Assembly: GCA_037954235.1 (NCBI GenBank)
Contig: JBBMOA010000002.1
Coordinates: 12,275,009-12,339,008, forward strand
Origin: Aulostomus chinensis
Lineage: Eukaryota > Chordata > Actinopteri > Syngnathiformes > Aulostomidae
DNA length: 64,000 bases
Direction: 5' to 3'
Of the stretch, positions 12,854-23,144 are shown piece by piece. Below the pieces are notes generated by a model. It saw only the letters and a program-made list of their open reading frames with translations, made no database searches and was not told where the DNA came from. Numbering within the stretch: position 1 is the first letter of the stretch; the number at the start of each line of letters is the position of its first letter. Both the position numbers and the translations under genes were made by a program.

Positions 12854-13224
12854 CATCCATCCATTTTCTACTGCTTATCCTGTTAAGGGTCGTGGGGGGG
12901 TGGAGCCTATCCCAACAGCCTTCAGGTGAGAGGCAGGGTTCACCCTGGACAGGTCACGTCCATCACAGGACCAACACATAGAGACAGACAACCATTCACA
13001 CTCACAGTCACACCTACGGTCAATTTAGAGTATCAATCAGCCTCGTCCCCTCTTGATGTCTTTGGACTGTGGGAAGAAGCTGGAGTACCAGAGAGAACCC
13101 ACACAGGAACAGGGAGAACATGGAGACTCCACACAGAAAGATCCTGTGCTGGAGCCGGGACTGGAACCTGGAACCTTCTTGATGTGAGGCCACAGTTCTG
13201 ACCACTGCACCACCATGGCGCCCC
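12854..13224 (-). mobile_element. tRNA-derived SINE, near full length
   Basis: This copy lies on the minus strand, so its tail (CATCCATCC) is on the left and its head on the right. Read on minus, the head has TGGTGCAGTGGTCAGAACTG, containing a perfect A-box match TGGTGCAGTGG. The B-box position is degenerate in this copy. The body has motifs also seen in all sister copies: GTGTGGGTTCTCTCTGGTAC, then TCCAAAGACATCAAGAGG, then ATGTGTTGGTC. The 3' region is a G/C-rich TGGGATAGGCTCCACC followed by the tetranucleotide tail. The length is about 370 bases, like the 16.5, 31.9, 42.3 and 47.5 kb copies. The family name is not certain; the pol III boxes and tail support a V-SINE-like element. Confidence 0.85.
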
Positions 13225-16200
13225 AATAATAATAATATTAGTAATAATATTGATCTGGAGAAGCGGTGGCTACACCATATGTGCTAGGTTTTGGATCAAT
13301 ATTGTTTGAGTTTTGGCTCTTGGACAGTATAAGTTTTGACTGTTGATTATTACAGAGCTTTTATATGTGAACATAAAGAGGAAATGTGGCCTGGTCTGAT
13401 TCTATTTTCCTGCATTACATTTATTTTAGAAGGAGAGTACATCCAGATGTGTGCGGTGAGAGGGAGGGAGCAGGTTCAGTGGGGATATCCAGTAGCTAGA
13501 CTGGCCTACTCTTTCTGATGATGTAAGGTGACAGGAACATAGATGGGATATTATTATTCTTCAGATGTGCTGGTATGAACAAATTGCACAAAGGATTTCA
13601 TTTCAGATGTAATCTTTCGCATCAATTGCTTTCTTTCATTTGAATTCTGCACAGAGTGAGTGATTATTACAAAGTAGTGGAGTCAAATTGCTGGCATGTT
13701 TGGTTTCTTACACCTTGTTTAAAGTCCCGCGGGGACCCTCCAGTCCTCCCTCTCCTCTCTAAGCCCTCACATCCAGATGAATCATCAGTTCATAGGGAGG
13801 ATTATCTCTCTGAGTCAGCCATGTTGCTAATATCACACCTTCATGGGGCAGCTATACCTCTCCCAAGGCATTGTAGGAAAGTGCACACCACATTTTTCCT
13901 CATCAAAAGGAGTGATTCGAGGACAAAAGTCAAATTAAGTTGAAGTATTCCACTTGCACATAATATTTTCTAAAGTATCAGTGGTGAGGCTGTGACAGCA
14001 ACCTCCTAGGACCGCTGAATAAATGGTGGAATATGCACAGTCTTTGGACAAAAGAAGAAGTTCAAGGTATTTTTCTCTGAAAACTTCCATTGTGAGACTC
14101 TAAAAGGGGCAACCTGACTCTTGGTGCTCCATTGTTATTTCTGCTGACCAGATAGTGAGCGTATAACTTCCAGAGTTGCTTAGTACAAAGTCTGCTCTCC
14201 TTTGATCAATTTGAAGGTGAGAGGGGAGCATCGCTGCTCTTCACCCTCGGCCCAGAATACAGAGCAGGCTGTTGTGAGTCTGCGGGGCACGCAGGTAACT
14301 TTTTAGTGTCCAGAAAAAGACAGAAAGGAGAGGAGCCTCAGCCTTCTCGCAGCCAGGCAGTTGCAACATTAAAGTGAATGATGACTTTAAGCAGTATATT
14401 TGATGCCATCTGTGCTGCATTGCTGAGCATGGAGGTGAGATGTGCGCAGACACAGCTGCTCGGACTGTCAATGAGACGCTCGCCACGCTCTCCAGCTCCT
14501 GACTGGGTCTTCAGAGACGATTTGTGGTGCAGTAAGCCAGATAAGATGGACGAGAAAACACATTTATAATTAACTCACAACAAAGTACAGGGAATAATGT
14601 TGACAAAAATTCACGATTCAGACATTTACAGCCATATCAGCTACAGTGATGTCATGTTGCCTGTATCATAAATCACATGATGCAAAATCTGAGGCAACTG
14701 ACCAGCAGGATCAGAGGGGGAAGGCCTCACCAGTTATGTCATAGTTTAACTTATTTGCTCAAATTCAAACCCTCTTCATAGTGATACCAACAAAAACAAT
14801 GCACTGGACAGCCGTTTGTATACGACCCTAATAGTGAGGCGGCAGCAAGACGGCGGCACATTCTCAGCCATTTTTCTGGTGACAAAAACAGCTCCTCATA
14901 GTGACTCAGCTGGGATTTATTCATTTTTATCTTGGGCCAATCCATAATTTTCCCTTAATCATAAACCAAGTGATTTTTCCGCCTGAACCTGACCAGAACT
15001 GAACAACAGCCTTGTCACAACTATCTAAAAAATACTGCATTTTACGCTTCCTGGTTTTTAGCTGTTGTTCTGCTATCGACAAGTCTGCAATGAATAAATC
15101 TACAGCTGCACTTAACCTCGCTCTGCACTCCACAAAGGCTCATCCCTAATCAATACAAGATACTAGTGAAAAGGAGATGGTGATACGTTGCACATTTAAT
15201 TGTACATTAAATGTCAAGTATGTGATTAAGAAAGCCCTTTTTACAGCTGCTGGTGGCTATGACTTTGGGATGTGCATGTATTTTAAGTGAAATTAAAAAA
15301 GCATAATTTGTTGAAGTCAGTTGACAACGTGATCGATACATGATCAACGTGCACATCTTGTTGTGTCCTTGCAGGCCAGCGCGGAACAGCGCCGTCATTA
15401 CATAGGAGGCCCTCGCGGAGCAAACGAGCAGTGGATCAAAACTCAGAGGTCCTTTCTACTTCCTGCCATGTTGGAGGGGCTGGCTTGGTTCAGTCACATG
15501 ATCAACCCCACTCACAGTTTCTTTTAGTCTTTTACCACTGTGAATATCATTTGCTTTATTTCTTTTGCTGTTGTAAGAATTGGTTGTTTGTGCAAATAAT
15601 TGCACTAAACTGGGATCAATCTGGTTGTAGTTTATAGGGCGGACATTTCTACAGCTGCCATGAGCTCAAAAGCATGTTTGTATCACTAAAGGAAAGACAT
15701 AAACAAAAAAAAAGTTCTGGGTGAATGTTAAATTAGCGCACAGCTAAACTAGTTAGCTTGTCATCAAATTTGCAACTGTGACTCAAGTCAATGTGTGACT
15801 GGGGATCGATGGAGTTTTGCATACTTGATGACAGACAAGTGCGTACTGTTCAGTTCATTATCTGTCCTTTTTGCTGGTGAAAAGGTGGACTTGTGGCCTC
15901 TTTACCACGGACAGTAAATGTGCCTTTGGGGGATGATTCCTCTAAAGTGTACATGGAAGTACAGCACTGCTCTTATCTCATCACGCCATTCATGAGGGTG
16001 CGAGGGGGGCAATGTTATTGATGCCATCTTTTTAGAGTCAGTAGAGACCCCCCCCCCCCGCATTAAATCTGGAATCCTGCTCTAAATATCTGTAAAAATC
16101 AGATTACATTAAAGAATGGGAAAGCCCACACAATTACCAGCATATCCCACTTTGCAAATCTGTTATTAACTTTATGTATTTCTAGTATTTACTCCCAAAC

Positions 16201-16345
16201 GAAGAACACCAAGAACATGATAACACCAAGAGACAGAAAACACATCACATGCCACAGTCCCCCTTAAATTATGGGCATATAACTCAAGTATGAGAGGCAG
16301 AAAATGATTTCAGTAGAAATCTGGAAATACAGCAGCATTACTGTC

Positions 16346-16348
<3 letters not shown>
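13225..16348. other. Non-coding stretch, no confident gene
   Basis: Mostly unique-looking sequence. One exon-like interval is listed separately at 15375-15527. A run of C lies near 16050-16059. No domain was recognised in any other frame. Confidence 0.45.
15375..15527 (+). CDS. Candidate terminal exon, unknown protein
   Basis: After an acceptor with a T-rich tract (TCTTGTTGTGTCCTTGCAG) a frame stays open for 50 codons and then stops at TAG (15525-15527). It begins ASAEQRRHYIGGPRGANEQW and continues IKTQRSFLLPAMLEGLAWFS. The first 70 bases are GC- and CG-richer than their surroundings, and the residue mix looks protein-like. No upstream partner exon with matching phase was found and no domain is recognised. 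It may be a real last exon or chance. Confidence 0.2.
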   Translation, partial: ASAEQRRHYIGGPRGANEQWIKTQRSFLLPAMLEGLAWFSHMINPTHSFF

Positions 16349-16390
<42 letters not shown>

Positions 16391-16412
16391 TGTGTGTGTG
16401 TGTGTGTGTGTG
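16349..16412. repeat. (TG)n microsatellite
   Basis: Long TG run with one GA interruption near 16388. Confidence 0.95.
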
Positions 16413-16469
16413 GTGGGGTAGCAACTTTAATTGTTTGTTTCATTTACAGCTGCAGCATTATTGTTTATA

Positions 16470-16833
16470 TCCATCCATCCATCCATTTTCTTCCGCTTAT
16501 TCCTGATTAAGGGTCGTATCCCAGCAGCCTTCAGGTGAGAGGCAGGGTTCACCCTGGACAGGTCGCCAGTCCATCACAGGACCAACACATAGAGACAGAC
16601 AACCATTCACACTCACAGTCACACCTATGGTCAATTTAGAGTATCAATCAGCCTCGTCCTCTCTTGATGTCTTTGGACTGTGGGAGGAAGCTGGAGTACC
16701 AGAGAGAACCCACACAGGAACAGGGAGAACATGGAGACTCACACAGAAAGATCCTGTGATGGAGCCGGGACTGGAACCAGGAACCTTCTTGCTGAGAGGT
16801 GACGGTGCTGACCACTGCACCACCGTGCCGCCC
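16470..16833 (-). mobile_element. tRNA-derived SINE with target-site duplication
   Basis: Same family and orientation as the 12.9-kb copy: ATCC tail on the left, tRNA-like head on the right, with body motif GTGTGGGTTCTCTCTGGTAC on the minus strand. The flanks TTATTGTTTATA (16458-16469) and TTATTGTTCATA (16834-16845) are a 12-bp target-site duplication with one mismatch. This fixes both element ends and shows a complete insertion made by target-primed reverse transcription. Confidence 0.9.
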
Positions 16834-16845
16834 TTATTGTTCATA

Positions 16846-17626
16846 AATTATAGCAATTTGAGTAAGTCAGACTGACAAAGTGCTGGACAGCCAGCAGGTG
16901 GAATCCCACTGTTAAGTTGTTGACACTGAAAAATAACAACTTCTTGAAGCTTTTTGAGGCACTGCTAATGATGTCATGCTGCGGTGAAATCTTATATATG
17001 AAAGGAGTTGATTGTCATGTGTCTGCTTAACCTCGCTGACTCACATTCTGTCTTTTAGACAATACACATATAACAACAAAAGCACTGGCCTACCTCTGTC
17101 ATTTAATAGACATCTTTTGACATCATCTGTTTAGAATTTATGTGCTCTTTTTCAATGATAAGAAAACTTAAAACCTTACTAAAACTGGTGAAATGACACG
17201 AAGCAAGAATAAGAATTAAGTGTCAGATTGGCTAAAAAGTAATACATATTATTTTGGGTAAGGGTTAGACAGTGGAAAAGCATATTTTGCTCCAGTGACA
17301 GCGTAAGAGTTTTCAATTTACTTTTTTTATACTTTTGCTGTCAAACTGGGTCATCAAATCCAGGCTTAGTGCAAATGCCATCTTGCAAGCTGTAAACATT
17401 TCAGAGCCACTTTGTAAGCTGTTTGTGTGTGTCTGATGTCTATGTCTCCATCTTGGAAGGGAGATCAGCTTGAGCGCCGATGTATGTTGATGCTGAAGTG
17501 GTCTGACATAATGACCTTGTGGCAGTCGGCTCAAGCCCCCCTTTGGTGACCATGACAGCTGACAGGGATCTTGGACGACTTCAGCGCTGCTGAGTTCTTA
17601 TGAATGATCTGGATTTCAGTGATGCA
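16846..17626. other. Non-coding stretch, no gene seen
   Basis: Nothing beyond short frames. No splice-supported exon or known repeat was recognised. Confidence 0.45.
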
Positions 17627-17627
17627 A

Positions 17628-17707
<80 letters not shown>
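17627..17707. repeat. (AT)n microsatellite
   Basis: About 80 bases of nearly perfect alternating AT, self-complementary and able to extrude as a cruciform. Confidence 0.95.
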
Positions 17708-17713
<6 letters not shown>

Positions 17714-19099
17714 CCTTAATTTTGAGTTGACACGGTGCAACATCTGATTTTAATAGGTGGGTGGTCACCTGAGAAGTGATCCAGATTAACATTCTTCTCA
17801 GCGCTTCTGTTTCGGTCAACTTTATAATGGTTTCCGTCAGCCACCTGGTCCAGGGTTAGCATGCTGACCTTTTTATCAGTGCAGACGAACAAAAAGATGG
17901 GTTCAAAATACAAGTGTGACCGATGCCATCTAGTGGCCGATATAATTATCACTACAGGATAGCAGATATGACGTTAATGTAAAAGTTAAGAAAACCGTGT
18001 ACAGAGGTGGAGGAAGCGGAGGATTGACTGGATTAAAGGACAGGGTAGTGCAGGAGACTCATGTTGCGTGGAGACAGTGGTTTTGAAGGATGCTTTATTT
18101 TGCTAGGATTTTTTGGATGCCGTACGGTCGCTGACATGGAGTGCATTCAAGCAGTCACAGTGGTCAGTGTCGTCTCTATTTTTTTTTTTATCAGCAGTAC
18201 TCATTTTAAACCAAACCATGACTTTTTCCTAAATCTAACCAGAATGTGCTACAAATGTGCTGTATCAGAGAGTCAGACCCATTTCTCTGACCACATGAAT
18301 AGTCTTTAAACAAGAGGAAAACTTTTTCAAAAAAAATTGAAAACAATTGGACGTACGTCGCAGAACGCAGAATGTAATATTTACTTCTTGTGTAGAAACA
18401 TGGCATGAAATAGTCCAGCAGAGATAAGAGTGGCATTTTCTAAATTAATTTTTGAATGAATAGTTAAATACTTAGGGCCAAGAAGCACTGCACCTTCAGC
18501 TCTTAATTAAAATGTACATTTTTCTCGGGCCAGCGAAACCCCAGAAGCTTAATTAATTAGCATGAAATTTCAGTTCAGCATGAGAAGTTTTGTTTATCCT
18601 GATCGCCTTGGAGAGAACAAGTTCCTGTAACAAATTTGCAGTGAATAGCCCTCAGTGTCTCATTTATCATCTCTTCCATGTCTGCAGATAATAAAACCTG
18701 TGAATTATTCTCACCTGCTCCTATTGCCAAGTTACACAAACTGTCAGCGTGTTCATTTGCTCTTCATCTGGTCTAACCTCTCCGCCGGGACACAGTTGAA
18801 CACACAGATGTACAATTTCTGTCTGTTGGCAGGACAACTTCAAAATGTTGTGACTGTTTTTAATGAAACTTGGTAGGATCATGGAACCTAGACTGAGGAA
18901 CACTATTAAGCTTTGAGCTGATTCTGATGAAATGATGAAATCAAGTTTTCCCTGTTGGAGGTTTATATTTGTTGAAAAGATAACATACAAAAACACACAA
19001 AAAAAAACAAACAAACAAAAAGAAAGCAGGACAAGCATAAGAGGACTGAATTATGCAAAACTGTAAATGCAGGTGCCCAAGGTACTGCCTTGAATTTCT
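17708..19099. other. Non-coding stretch, no gene seen
   Basis: No gene. The interval 18480-18640 contains dense homeodomain-type cores (TTAATTAATTAGCATG near 18549) in balanced, non-repetitive sequence and may be conserved regulatory DNA. That is inference only. Confidence 0.4.
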
Positions 19100-19487
19100 A
19101 AGAAGCCATCTTACTTGCGGTACGGAAAAAGTGGTTAATACGTGAACTGGGTGACTTGATGTTCACTGGCAGGCTGTTCCAAAGTCTTGGGGTTTTCAGT
19201 GGCAAAAGCAAAACCATACAAGCGTCCTGAGTCACCAAGAAAGATTTAAGAGCTTTGGACATTGAAGAGCTTTAAAAGTTAACAACACAATCTTAAAAAA
19301 ATCAATCTTAAATTTGACTGTCAGCCAGTGAACAGCACATTAAAACCAAAGTTAAAACCTCCTTCACCCAGGAGTAAGTGGAGCCACATTCAGCACCAAC
19401 CACAGACAGAATAGTCCGCTGAGACATGAGTTAAGAGCAATGAGAAATCATAGAAATGTGTCTAAGGATTATGAAACAAGACTAGAC
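19100..19487 (+). repeat. Degenerate interspersed repeat, left half
   Basis: Phrases such as GGCTGTTCCAAAGTCTTGGG, TCTTAAAAAAATCAATCTTA and GACTGTCAGCCAGTGAACAG resemble a dispersed repeat found widely in fish genomes. The repeat seems to resume at 20652 after the hAT-like insertion. The family cannot be named from the sequence alone, and coding potential is absent. Confidence 0.4.
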
Positions 19488-20651
19488 CAGTGTTGTTTTT
19501 GGCAGGCATTTTAGATTTAGTTTTAGTCTCAGTCTTTTGGACTAAATGCTTCTTAGTTTTACTCACATTTTAGTCATTTCTATCCTTGATACTCTAAGGT
19601 TTTAGTCAAATATCAAAGATACCTATAAATAAAAGATATGTGCATGTACTTAAGAGGCCAATACAGGTGTTAAAATGAAGCACACTGAAACTGATCTACC
19701 TTCAAAGGTGAGTTTTTCCCCTCTTTTTCTTTCTCTACCTTTTACTTTTATCATTTTGTTGCAGATGCAGACAACACACTGGCACACAACATGAGCATTG
19801 TATCACAATAAAATAGGATTAAACAAAAAATAAAAGCACACTTGTCTTCCATATAAATGACCACATGTCCTACATATTGGCTTCAGCTGCTGTTATTGGT
19901 TAAAGCATCCACGTGTGTTGCTTACGACAGGGAACAGCAGCAGGTCTGAGGACTACCGTGTTTCCCAGTCCCACAAACATGGGTCAAAGCATTTCACTTG
20001 CCACCCGTCCACAAATGGACAGGGGTTTTATTCATAACGTGCTAAAGTAATAGAAGGGCTGGTTTTAATGAGCCAACATTAGCGGGGCCCCTGGCAGCCC
20101 CATTCATTCTAGCTTTAGCATGTAGCACTAGGAAGCGCTCTCTGCACCACGGGGGAGGTGGAACCACCACCACAAACTTAGGCTTAATACAAACAAGAAA
20201 ATGCATCACAGGGCTGGCCTAAAATAGACTAAAGCTATGCTTTAATCATCCCTCTTTTTACGACCACCCGACGCCGCTGCTGCTGCCGTGGTGTGAGTCT
20301 CGTCCGCTGCAGACAGGCCCAGACTGTCTCTGTGTGTGTACTGATGATGGGGGCGTGATCATTAGGACCAACAGCTACAGCTGGCTCCATTCTGATGTTT
20401 GAGCTCTTGATTGACATTGCACGCATGTTATACTTGGCGGAAAAAAACGCATTTTTTTGAAACTTTGATCGTCCACCCACTCACAATTTAGTCTCGTCTC
20501 GTTCTCGTCAGACGAAAATGTATACAATTTTGTCACATCTTAGTCTTTACAGGGCGATGGTGACGTTCGTCTTAGTCTCATTTTCGTCATGAAAAAAAGG
20601 GGTCTGACGTCGTCATTTTCGTTTTCGTCCAGCGTGACGAAAACAACACTG
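19488..20651. mobile_element. hAT-like non-autonomous DNA transposon
   Basis: The ends are inverted repeats: CAGTGTTGTTTTTGGCAGGC on the left and, inverted, CAGTGTTGTTTTCGTCACGC on the right, matching at 17 of 20 positions. A terminal CAGTG is usual for hAT elements. Both termini are flanked by arrays of TTAGTCT / CGTCAGTC-type words (left TTTTAGTCTCAGTC, right CTTAGTCTCATTTTCGTC). The flanking octamers GACTAGAC and GACTTTTG agree at the first four bases and not clearly beyond, so a target-site duplication is not proven. The 1164-bp interior has no transposase; the longest frame (20235-20480, minus, 81 codons) is not recognised. Confidence 0.65.
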
Positions 20652-20990
20652 GACTTTTGCTTGGCAGGCCCTGAGAGGCCAGACCACAGTGAGATGGGCT
20701 GACAAAGGAAGAGGTATTGCCAAGAACACCAGAGGGGTTCTGAACACAGAAGTTGGATGGTGGTGCAGCCAAGACCTCCCAGTATACTTAATGGTTGAAG
20801 AGTACAATGAGGTCCACACTTCAGTCAAGGCTGACCAGGATTAAGGAATCACCAGGATAAAGTCAGGAGTGACCTCCCTGAAAGGGCTCTGAAACCAGAC
20901 TGATACTTTTCAAAATGGCAAGAACTCCTGAAATTATGAGGTGACTTTTTTAATTGGCCTCACTAAGATTTTCCAGCCCTCTTAAATATG
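20652..20990 (+). repeat. Degenerate interspersed repeat, right half
   Basis: This may continue the repeat interrupted at 19488. It contains GGCTCTGAAACCAGACTGA followed by text on which the same type of dispersed repeat is often built. Only decayed frames are present. Confidence 0.3.
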
Positions 20991-22287
20991 AATAAATTAT
21001 GAATGAAGTGAAAAACACCAGGCCAAACCACAGTGAACAGAGTAATGTTTCAGTGCCGCACAAACTGCCACGGTGCGGTGCAGACCATTAGGCACGGTGA
21101 GTGCCGTTGTGACTTTGTGTCTGAAGGTTCCACGTTTTCAGCTCGACTGTTATAACTTTGCCGTATTGATTTGCCATGAAGATACAAAGTTGAAAATATT
21201 TCAAAAACCTGAGAGATTCAGTACTTTTGAGAAAATATTTGGGTCTGGAGCCCCAGAAGCTCAAAAAATTCTAATTTTAAACAGTTCACACATCTCTGAG
21301 CCAGTACATCATGCTTTATTCATGAAACGTTTGCAGCTAGCTTGCCCTCATCAGGGTGTTGTCTCAGGTCGTCTCCGTTTTTCTTTTCAAAAAATATTTT
21401 GCCTTCTCTGCTAGTTTTTGGAGTGAAAAAAATAAAAAACCCAGAACAAACATAATGACTCATCATATATAGAGAGAGGCTTTCTGCAGTTATATTCCAT
21501 CTTCATCCTTTTCATCCAACGATCTTTGCTTGTGAGGGTTCTTGGTGAAGACTTCAATGAGTTGATGAAGGAAGCAGTCCGACATGCGGAGACATGCTAC
21601 GAGTGGACGTTTCACCTCAGTGAATTATGTATTCTGGATTTGACTTTAACCACAATTGGATGACTTAATCATTTACTTTATTGTTCAGTTGAACTTCAAC
21701 TTTAAGATGGATGGCTGTAGGAGGAATAATGCCTTGTTTTTCTTTTTAACAGAACACGTTCTGACTCCAGTGCCACAACTTTAGGCCTGCTGGAAGCTGA
21801 GAAACTTTTGTTCTGACATGTTTGTATAAATTATCCACTTGATACAATCATTACATTCCCCACTGTGATGGATGTGCACTAGATTTTGTTGCTCTTTGTA
21901 CATTTCTGTCCTTATCTTGCACCAAAAGCGCTGACTGAAATTGAAAACACAAGAGGCTGAAATGAGTTACTTTCTGAGTTTGTGTGGGCTCACCTCCCGG
22001 GGGACCGGCTGAGGTATAGAATTGCTGCTCCTTTACACTGAATGGACCTGACTGTGTTGGTTTGGGCATCTGATCACGCCTCTCTTACATTTCCCTGAAG
22101 GAGTCCAGGCACTGCAAAGAACCCCTGTGGCAGACGCAATGGGATTAGAATGTAAGTACGGATACCCTCTGAGAATCTGGAGGATGTGACTCAAATACAG
22201 GAAGCTGCAACTGGTGCCACCTGAATACTTATCGCAAGAGCACAAGAGCAACATTTTGTTTCCATTTGTTATGTCTTCGACATAATT
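20991..22287. other. Non-coding stretch, no gene seen
   Basis: A 113-codon frame at 21073-21414 has no recognisable domain and no good start context. Nothing else was seen. Confidence 0.45.
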
Positions 22288-22297
22288 CCTCAACAAA

Positions 22298-22447
22298 GGG
22301 AGGAAGCTGGAGTACCAGAGAGAACCCACACAGGAACAGGGAGAACATGGAGACTCACACAGAAAGATCCCGTGATGGAGCCGGGACTGGAACCTGGAAC
22401 CTTCTTGCTGTGAGGGGACAGTGCTGACCACTGCACCACCGTGCAGC
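22298..22447 (-). mobile_element. SINE copy lacking its 3' half, with intact duplication
   Basis: Read on minus, this 150-base piece has the SINE head (CACGGTGGTGCAGTGGTCAG, with the A-box), the degenerate B-box region and the body up to GGTACTCCAGCTTCCTCCC, then stops. The downstream body and the ATCC tail are absent. It is flanked by a perfect 10-bp direct repeat, CCTCAACAAA, at 22288-22297 and 22448-22457. The piece therefore appears to have inserted in its present short form rather than being trimmed later. Confidence 0.85.
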
Positions 22448-22457
22448 CCTCAACAAA

Positions 22458-23084
22458 AATATAAATTCAAATAATTTGTACTACCTGAATTTTTATTCTG
22501 AAGTTCCACCTATTTGTGTTTTGGTGCTTTAATGGGAAAAATATTACCAGCGGGATTACGTACATGCACTGGCCATTTAATTGGCGTCCTGCTGTTGTCC
22601 CAGAATACATGATCTGGGAAGCCATTGATTTATTGACGGAGCTCCTCTTCTGTAACAGTAGGTGGTAACTTGCTGCTGCTTGTTCCACTTCACAATTTGC
22701 TTCATATACAAAACAAGTTAGTAAATAGCAAGCAGCGTCCCGGTCACACGGTGGACTTAGTTTAAAGACTGAAAGCAGACATCTACTAAAGCTAAGACAG
22801 CATGAAGTCTGCCTCTTCATCCGTCCAGAAGTGTCTTGTTTTCACCCTCACCCCTGCCACGATGATACAACAACTCATTCCACATCCATGTTACAGCAGT
22901 GGGACTTGCAGAACATGTGCGCACTGCTTTGGCCAAGTTAGCGCCAACTGAAGTGTAGACTTGCATAAATCAATCTTCAAATGCTTCATCTAGGTAAGTA
23001 AGGCCGACGTCAAAATGTACAATTTAAGTTAGTCTGAAGTGTGCATTTAAAAAGATCAGTTTTTGCCTGACTAACACAATCGAC
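22458..23084. other. Non-coding stretch, no gene seen
   Basis: A 117-codon minus-strand frame (22467-22820) has no recognised domain. Nothing else was supported. Confidence 0.4.
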
Positions 23085-23144
23085 CGTTAACGTACATAGC
23101 GTTAACGTACGTAGCGTTAACGTACGTAGCGTTAACGTACGAAG
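23085..23144. repeat. Four-copy 15-bp array of a palindromic unit
   Basis: Units at 23085, 23100, 23115 and 23130 read CGTTAACGTACATAG, CGTTAACGTACGTAG (twice) and CGTTAACGTACGAAG. Each unit contains the self-complementary words CGTTAACG and ACGTACGT (or near variants), so the array is a direct repeat whose unit is nearly its own complement. It carries two to three CG dinucleotides per unit in otherwise CG-poor DNA. Confidence 0.95.
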
